Origin: Frondihabitans sp. Leaf304
GTDB taxonomy: Bacteria; Actinomycetota; Actinomycetes; Actinomycetales; Microbacteriaceae
Reading direction: 5' to 3'
Assembly: GCF_001423105.1 (NCBI RefSeq)
Contig: NZ_LMNV01000002.1
Span: forward strand, 2,152,286 to 2,216,285
Length of the DNA: 64,000 nt
The stretch's first letter is position 1; the number at the start of each line of letters is the position of its first letter. Under the pieces are notes generated by a model that ran no database searches, was not told where the DNA came from, and worked only from the letters and a program-made list of their open reading frames with translations. The position numbers and the translations under genes are program-made. Shown one piece after another: positions 60,201 to 64,000 of the stretch.

Positions 60201-60630
60201 CGGCGATGGTGGCGAGCGACCCGGCGTCGGCGATGACGGCCACACCGGGAACGGTGTACTCGGTCGTGTAGAGCGTCGTGACCTTCGGGCCCTGGGCGGC
60301 GAGCGCCTTCGTGACGGCCGCCGCGTTCTGGCGGATGGCGCTCACGCGGTTCTTCGCGGCGGTGGACTGGGGTCGTCCGGTGAGCTTGCCGCCCTTAGCC
60401 GAGGCGTCAACGCTCAGTGCGCCGGTTCCCGATACGCGAATGAAGGCGGCGACGGATCCTTTGGCCTCGCGGAGCGGCGAGCTGAGCTTGAGCAGATCAG
60501 CGGTCTTCGAGGCGGAACCGAGGGGATTCGCCGGTGCCGCGGACGCGACGGTGAGTGGGGTGGAGACGAGGGCGATGGTGGCGGCGGCGACGACGCAGAG
60601 CGTTCCGACGGACCGGCGGGATGGGCGCAC
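57277..60630 (-). CDS. secreted S8 (subtilisin-like) serine peptidase
   Basis: 1117 residues from GTG 60630, chosen because AAAGGA lies 5 bases upstream. Signal peptide to about residue 32 (TVASAAP). A propeptide region (about 60-150) precedes the S8 domain with D202 (VIDTGLDYTHADFGG), H279 (GHGSHVAGTAAG) and S630 (GTSMATPDTAGIAAL). The long gap between His and Ser holds a PA-type insert (residues ~420-520). Fibronectin-like C-terminal domains follow and the end is Thr/Lys-rich. An extracellular protease; it is divergent from the ABC locus, and a functional link is only suggested by position. Confidence 0.92.
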   Translation of the reverse strand: MRPSRRSVGTLCVVAAATIALVSTPLTVASAAPANPLGSASKTADLLKLSSPLREAKGSVAAFIRVSGTGALSVDASAKGGKLTGRPQSTAAKNRVSAIRQNAAAVTKALAAQGPKVTTLYTTEYTVPGVAVIADAGSLATIAARSDVVSITPIAPKSIPTPVATKGEASPLNSTSDVYTRAVQAWQQTGHTGTGVNIAVIDTGLDYTHADFGGPGTTAAYDEALSSTGAPDPALFDSAKFLGGTDFAGPTYDADPSSQAYDPVPNPDANPIDGRGGGHGSHVAGTAAGFGLDSDKKTFTGDYTKLTEDEVKTMSIGPGTAPDAGLYSLKVFGDGGGSTDLTGAALDWVGQALTEGKDINVINLSLGSDYSNPDDPDNAKIDSLVARGVLPVIASGNAGDFTDIGGSPGDAENALTVAAATTGAAVFDGVDVTAPSSVAGTIRAQYSISYTKPLALTDGVVTLPSAANAAGCDPYTAADAAKVKGKVVLLKWTDTALECGSVKRFDNATAAGAIGVLLGGSVNVFDAGISGNAVIPGAEITKDAYAKLLPAVTAAEAGGTPVTVSFKDSLRLFDQAIDSTLTDTLATFSSRGVHGSYSNIIKPDVAAPGVNVVSVRSGTGTDREAESGTSMATPDTAGIAALTFEAHDGWSALQVKQAVMNTATHDLKNAAGTLYSTLSQGTGRIDALQAVTNQVTVTSTQNAGLVSASFGVVPVSAAKTATRTLTLHNSGNASQTFTTSYSSRITQPGVSFTLSAPKVVVPARGDATVTLTMKIDPSKLRKVIDPTQDATTNVSGVDFVREFVAAASGYVKFDSADRTKSGLRLSVFAAPKPVSANAATSPVFAKSTSTQATLKISGTTLNQGTGSQAYLGLAAPFVLGANSAKLTFPTGSPKQSLAGADILAVGASSNAPNLTDKNKGIVSFGIKTAGPIANPGLDGAPEVFIDTNRDGTDDFVSYVTKSASVDATFVATDNLSTNETVDLQPYNANYLDKDVNTFDSSVAVLPVSLAALGYTTKSKSTAFNYHVATFSNYAPGLAETDSTVVDSTHSASFDALKPSLWFSQKKADDLGGVLLRDQSPGIAVHRTKASTKQILLLHLHNAVAKQAQTVTVTTKKK

Positions 60631-60857
60631 GTAGTTCCTTTGGGGAAGGTGAATCACGGTCGAGTTGGAGTGAGCCTGCCAGACTCAAAGTGACTTCACA
60701 ACAAAACACGCGGGTTTTGCCAGACGGATCTGTCTAGCCGCGAGCAGGGGCCACCTTGATGACAGGAAGTCACCTTCGATACTCGAAATTTGACGTCTAG
60801 CATTATTCGTGTCGGCAGAGTCTTCTGCCCGTCTTCTCGACACACAGGGTGGTGCCC
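60631..60857. promoter_or_regulatory. AT-richer divergent regulatory region (subtilase / ABC locus)
   Basis: This 227-base gap holds several symmetric elements: GTGACTTC at 60690-60697 and its complement GAAGTCAC at 60766-60773; AAAAC-ACGCGG-GTTTT around 60703; and TTCGA-TAC-TCGAA at 60775-60787. A weak promoter toward the ABC genes may be TTGATG (60755) with TACTCG (60779). The two GTGACTTC sites in opposite orientation could bind one regulator of both directions. Confidence 0.45.
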
Positions 60858-61583
60858 GTGGCTAGCAATTGCTTCGATTTCGATCGAGTCTCGGTTCGAC
60901 GGTCGTTCCACCCTGTCTTGAACGACCTCTCACTGTCGTTCACCGGTGGCGTCTTGGCCCTGGTGGGGCCGAACGGCGCGGGTAAGAGCACTCTCTTCTC
61001 GTGCATTGGCGAAGGTCGACGCATCCACTCGGGTCGAATCATGGTTTTTGGTTCAGACCTGTCGACCCGATCGGGACGACGGGAAATTCGAGCCACCGTC
61101 GGCTATCAGCCCCAGCGACCGCAGTTCGTGTCGAACCACTCTGTGCGCGAGGCCGTGGAATACGCAGCGTGGCTCAAGGGCATTCACTACCGATCCCGCC
61201 CCGAGTCGGTCTCCCGTGCGCTCGCGCTGACGAATCTCGAAGACCTCTCGTCGTCACGCTCCGGGCGCCTGTCCGGCGGACAGGCCAAGCGGCTGAGTAT
61301 TGCCCAGGCCATTGTTCATCGACCCGATCTGGTCGTGCTCGACGAGCCGACGGCCGCGCTCGACCCGGAGGAACGATCCCAGATGCTCAGAGTGATCGCC
61401 TCGCTGGGCGATGAATCCAACGTGATCCTGTCGACCCACCTGATCGACGATCTGCCAGATGTCTGCACCGATGTGGTGGCGTTGAAGGCCGGCACCGTCA
61501 CGCACATCTCGTCATTTGCCGCCTTTGCCGCGGTGGCCGACGGTGACCTTGACTCCGCGTATCGCAGGGCACTCGGTCGATGA
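60858..61583 (+). CDS. ABC transporter ATP-binding protein
   Basis: 241 residues from GTG 60858 (AGGGTGG upstream; GTGs at 60849 and 60852 are alternatives). Walker A GPNGAGKST at 37-45, Q-loop YQPQRPQ, signature LSGGQAKRL, Walker B LVVLDEPTAALD, H-loop STHLIDD. It has the form of short exporter-type ATPases (multidrug/bacteriocin). It overlaps the permease start by 4 bases (ATGA). Base composition is less GC-rich at third positions than most of the window. Confidence 0.9.
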   Translation: MASNCFDFDRVSVRRSFHPVLNDLSLSFTGGVLALVGPNGAGKSTLFSCIGEGRRIHSGRIMVFGSDLSTRSGRREIRATVGYQPQRPQFVSNHSVREAVEYAAWLKGIHYRSRPESVSRALALTNLEDLSSSRSGRLSGGQAKRLSIAQAIVHRPDLVVLDEPTAALDPEERSQMLRVIASLGDESNVILSTHLIDDLPDVCTDVVALKAGTVTHISSFAAFAAVADGDLDSAYRRALGR

Positions 61584-62887
61584 GGCACGGCACAGCGCCG
61601 TTTTGGCTTGCTGTCAGGTCGTCGCGGACGATGGTGGTCGCGATCGCTATCGTGGGGGTGGGCTCATTCGTCTCAACAAACCAGGTGTGGCCGGGGGTGT
61701 ACCTCTGGCAGAACCGCACGTCTGCGTGGATCTCCAGTCTGACGATCGTCATCCCACTCGTCTCGGCATTGGCCGCCTGGGACGGCACTGCGATTCGCTC
61801 CGCGAACCTCCGGTGGCAGTGGCGCCACAGCCGCGACGGCGGGGTTCGAGCCGTCGTGCTGCTCCTGGCCGCGAATGTCTCGGTGGGGGTGCTCGTGTTC
61901 GCCGCGATTGGGATCGTCACCCATCTGCCGATCGGCGTGGCCGGCGTACCACCGGGTGGGCCCGTCTGGATCTGGGCGCTGTGCGGCGCCGTCGCGGTCA
62001 TGGCGGCCTCGGCGGTGGGCATCCTAATCGGGCTCGCAGTGCCCTACTTTCTCACCGTGGTGCTGACGCCCGTCGCGGTCTATGTCGCCTGCGCCTTCGT
62101 CTTTCTGCAGGGGTCGCTCACAAGCACGGGCCGAGCGATGCTGAGCCCCACATTCCAGCAGATCGTTGAGCCCTTTTACGCCCTCAACGTGGGCCTGTTC
62201 GCTGCCCAAGCACTGTGGTTGACAGCCCTGCTCCTCCTTGGCTGTTCGCTGTGTCTGGTCGTCGTCGTCCGAGACACCTCATGGCCTCCAGTCGTGGCCG
62301 CCGGGACGACGATCGTCGCGGTCATCACCGGCGGGCTCCTGGCACAGAGAACTGACCAGCCCACCGTTCTGGTCCAGGCACATCCATTTGTCTGCGAGGG
62401 CGAAAAGCCTCTCCTGTGCCTCACCGCCGACTACGAGCCCGTGCGCGACTCGGTCGAACAGGCCCTCACCACGCTCTCGCGTCGCGTCTCCGGAACACCG
62501 TTCTCTTTCGAAAAAGTCGAGCTCCGCCCCCGTGGCGTTCTGGGCTCAGCATCTCGCGGAGCCGTGTCGCTTCATATGGACGATCAGGCCGACGGATGGC
62601 AACAGCGCGACTCCCTCGAACTCCTGCAGGGCGCCCTGGATCCTTCGAGCCCTGCGAGCATCTGCTCGGACACGCCTGGGGTGCAACCAGACCGGTCTTA
62701 CTCGAATGCCACCGCCGTCGTGCTCGCCTGGGCTTCCGGTGACGGAAGCCTCCTTCTCGGCGATCCGAGCCTCGAGAAGGGTCGTGACCGACTCGCAGCC
62801 CTGACACCCAAGACTCGATCAGCGTTCCTCCACGACAACCTCGACCGCCTCTGCGCGGGCACCCTGCGCGTCGGTGACATTCCGTGA
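61580..62887 (+). CDS. ABC permease-like membrane protein with extracellular C-terminal domain
   Basis: 435 residues. Six hydrophobic segments in the first ~265 residues (for example TMVVAIAIVGVGSFVS and LVVVVRDTSWPPVVAAG). Then a soluble, presumably extracellular part of about 170 residues with four Cys (PFVCEGEKPLLCLTAD, SICSDTP, LDRLCAGT). It does not match a permease family I can name. Encoded between the ATPase and another membrane protein with start/stop overlaps on both sides, it is most likely the transport subunit. Confidence 0.75.
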   Translation: MRHGTAPFWLAVRSSRTMVVAIAIVGVGSFVSTNQVWPGVYLWQNRTSAWISSLTIVIPLVSALAAWDGTAIRSANLRWQWRHSRDGGVRAVVLLLAANVSVGVLVFAAIGIVTHLPIGVAGVPPGGPVWIWALCGAVAVMAASAVGILIGLAVPYFLTVVLTPVAVYVACAFVFLQGSLTSTGRAMLSPTFQQIVEPFYALNVGLFAAQALWLTALLLLGCSLCLVVVVRDTSWPPVVAAGTTIVAVITGGLLAQRTDQPTVLVQAHPFVCEGEKPLLCLTADYEPVRDSVEQALTTLSRRVSGTPFSFEKVELRPRGVLGSASRGAVSLHMDDQADGWQQRDSLELLQGALDPSSPASICSDTPGVQPDRSYSNATAVVLAWASGDGSLLLGDPSLEKGRDRLAALTPKTRSAFLHDNLDRLCAGTLRVGDIP

Positions 62888-63486
62888 GGCTTCACTTGTC
62901 GGCGTACCACTTCTGGTTTCACAGCCTCGCGACCTCGGTCGTCATGCTGGCCGCAGTCTTCTCCCGCACCGTTTTCGTGCCCAGCGGCCCCCAGCTGAAT
63001 TACGCACTGCCTCTCGGCCTGATTCTCCCCGCTGTCGCCGCGGCAGTGACGACACACGGCACCGGGTCGCGCGCCGACTACCTGGCCCGGCAGAGCGCGC
63101 GATCGTCGGCGACCCTCGTCGGCTTCCGCCTCGTCGCGGGCACTCTCATCCCGATGGGCATGACCATAGGGGTCTCAACAGCGCTGTTCCGTGATGGCTC
63201 CTACGGTGCGGTCCTCGCGAGAAATTACGCGCTGTGCCTCGGAATCGCATTCCTGGCCACTCGGATACTTGGCTCTTCATGGTTCTGGCTCCCCCTCAGC
63301 AGCTATGTCATCGCGTGCATGGTGGTCGGCGTCACCGCCACCGGGGGCCTTCGGCCATGGGCCGTCCTTGCTCAGCCGACGCTCCAGCCGGCGACCACGA
63401 CCACGACCGGCGCCATTCTCGCCGGTGGGTGCGCGGTGTTCGTAGCGACCCTTCGTCGCTCGTCTTCCCAGGCCTCGCTGACATGA
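62884..63486 (+). CDS. small polytopic membrane protein of the ABC locus
   Basis: 200 residues, GTG start overlapping the upstream stop (GTGA). Six hydrophobic segments, no soluble domain, no known motif. Possibly a second permease subunit or an immunity-type membrane protein. Coupled translation argues that it works with the two genes before it. Confidence 0.7.
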   Translation: MRLHLSAYHFWFHSLATSVVMLAAVFSRTVFVPSGPQLNYALPLGLILPAVAAAVTTHGTGSRADYLARQSARSSATLVGFRLVAGTLIPMGMTIGVSTALFRDGSYGAVLARNYALCLGIAFLATRILGSSWFWLPLSSYVIACMVVGVTATGGLRPWAVLAQPTLQPATTTTTGAILAGGCAVFVATLRRSSSQASLT

Positions 63487-63536
63487 CAGTCGGCGACCCG
63501 CGCCCGAAAATCGGGCAACCCAATGAAAGGAAACTC

Positions 63537-63965
63537 ATGAAAGTAGTTTTCACCGCGGTCACTCTCCTCGCTGCCACCGCGCTCACTGCGAGTGGTGTGC
63601 TGATCGCCACACCCGCGCACGCGACAGCAACACCCAAGGCGACATGCTCCCCGACGGGCGCGTCGATCGGTACTTCGAAGGGGCGGATCCTCGGGACCGG
63701 AAGCGCGAGATGCTCCTTCGCGAACATCCCCGAATACCTGAATGTGCGTGTTTATCACTACTACGCAGCCCTGCCGGACGCCCTTGCGTTCTACAACCAG
63801 AAGAAAAAGCCGATGACGGCACGCACCTGGTCTGGAACGACGAAACGGTGTGACAACAGCACGACCGCCCAGTACTACGCGCAGGCTGAACTCGCACAGT
63901 ACTCCGGGCCGAAGGTAAACAGCAGCAGAAAACGGCTCACTTCCTGCGCCGGTTCTGGAGCTTAG
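63537..63965 (+). CDS. secreted basic four-cysteine protein
   Basis: 142 residues from ATG 63537 with AAAGGA 6 bases upstream. Signal peptide MKVVFTAVTLLAATALTASG and onward, ending ATPAHA (cleavage after about residue 29). The mature ~113 residues are basic and Tyr-rich with four Cys (C37, C59, C105, C137), enough for two disulfides. No family recognised. It is the last gene of the ABC locus, followed by a strong terminator. It could be an exported effector, bacteriocin-like protein or binding partner. Confidence 0.75.
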   Translation: MKVVFTAVTLLAATALTASGVLIATPAHATATPKATCSPTGASIGTSKGRILGTGSARCSFANIPEYLNVRVYHYYAALPDALAFYNQKKKPMTARTWSGTTKRCDNSTTAQYYAQAELAQYSGPKVNSSRKRLTSCAGSGA

Positions 63966-63970
63966 GGCGG

Positions 63971-63998
63971 GCCGGTGGGTGGAAAACCACCCACCGGC
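63971..63998 (+). terminator. terminator after the secreted cysteine protein
   Basis: A perfect 12-bp stem GCCGGTGGGTGG / CCACCCACCGGC with AAAA loop, 5 bases past the stop codon. The sequence ends before a T-tract could be seen. Confidence 0.85.
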
Positions 63999-64000
63999 AC

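Noticed and set aside
57331..60693. A 1120-codon open frame on the plus strand opposite the subtilase
   Set aside because: It is antisense to a gene with an intact S8 triad, signal peptide and ribosome binding site. Its Arg/Gly/Asp/Val-rich composition is what the complementary strand of a GC-rich gene gives.
63537..63965. Lactococcin-972-type bacteriocin
   Set aside because: The secreted protein is near an ABC transporter, but I see none of the Trp/Tyr/Gly motif of that family and the four Cys do not fit.

Overview
The window is one contiguous piece of a high-G+C actinobacterial chromosome. Gene content and order point to a Microbacteriaceae-like organism: an HTH/ABC/zur zinc locus beside rpsN-rpmG-rpmB, a branched-chain 2-oxoacid dehydrogenase followed by an aminotransferase, a holin-like membrane protein, a low-molecular-weight phosphatase and purB, and the many GTG starts and 4-base start/stop overlaps. 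No rRNA, tRNA or CRISPR array was seen. Most of the window reads as ordinary core chromosome, with accessory pieces around 35-52 kb, at 55.3-56.6 kb and beyond 60.6 kb. Coding is dense and no gene-free stretch exceeds 300 bases.

Layout. 0-7 kb: end of a NatB-like ABC permease, a DUF6314-like protein, a secreted acid phosphatase made of two tandem HAD domains, and a TetR / APC permease / saccharopine-dehydrogenase-like group on the minus strand. 7-14.2 kb: a 1305-residue zinc-ribbon membrane protein, a luciferase-like oxidoreductase and a CopD-CtaG fusion. 14.3-18.7 kb: HU, the zinc-free ribosomal proteins S14, L33 and L28, Zur and a zinc ABC importer with a Zur box. 18.8-21.5 kb: a two-component system and DedA. 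21.5-28.5 kb: E2, E1beta and E1alpha of a branched-chain-type dehydrogenase, the aminotransferase, holin-like protein, phosphatase and purB. 28.6-35.2 kb: small membrane proteins, a fatty acid desaturase, an aldo/keto reductase, a flavin reductase with a molybdopterin oxidoreductase, and a PIG-V-like mannosyltransferase. 35.3-52.5 kb: regulator/efflux pairs, a GH6 lipoprotein, a large secreted hydrolase, an iron-sulfur photolyase, an NlpC/P60 protein, and a MarR-membrane protein-glycosyltransferase operon. 52.6-57.3 kb: purine degradation genes (uricase, guanine deaminase, HIU hydrolase, OHCU decarboxylase, a MobA-like nucleotidyltransferase). 57.3-64 kb: a large subtilase and a divergent ABC locus ending in a secreted four-cysteine protein.

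The most unusual features are these. (1) A two-gene HTH / AbiEii-like module sits between 43-bp direct repeats at the 5' end of the MobA-like gene, and its second gene is internally deleted and frameshifted. (2) There are two families of intergenic quasi-palindromes, each with two copies of identical length (76 bp and 55 bp), plus several single quasi-palindromes at gene 3' ends. (3) The 10-mer CGCAGGATCC recurs twelve times and is biased to the plus strand. (4) The ABC/secreted cysteine protein locus at the right edge has no function I can name. (5) A glycosyltransferase operon carries a GspE/MshE-type N-terminal domain.

All calls come from reading the sequence and remembered family features. 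No database search or folding program was run.
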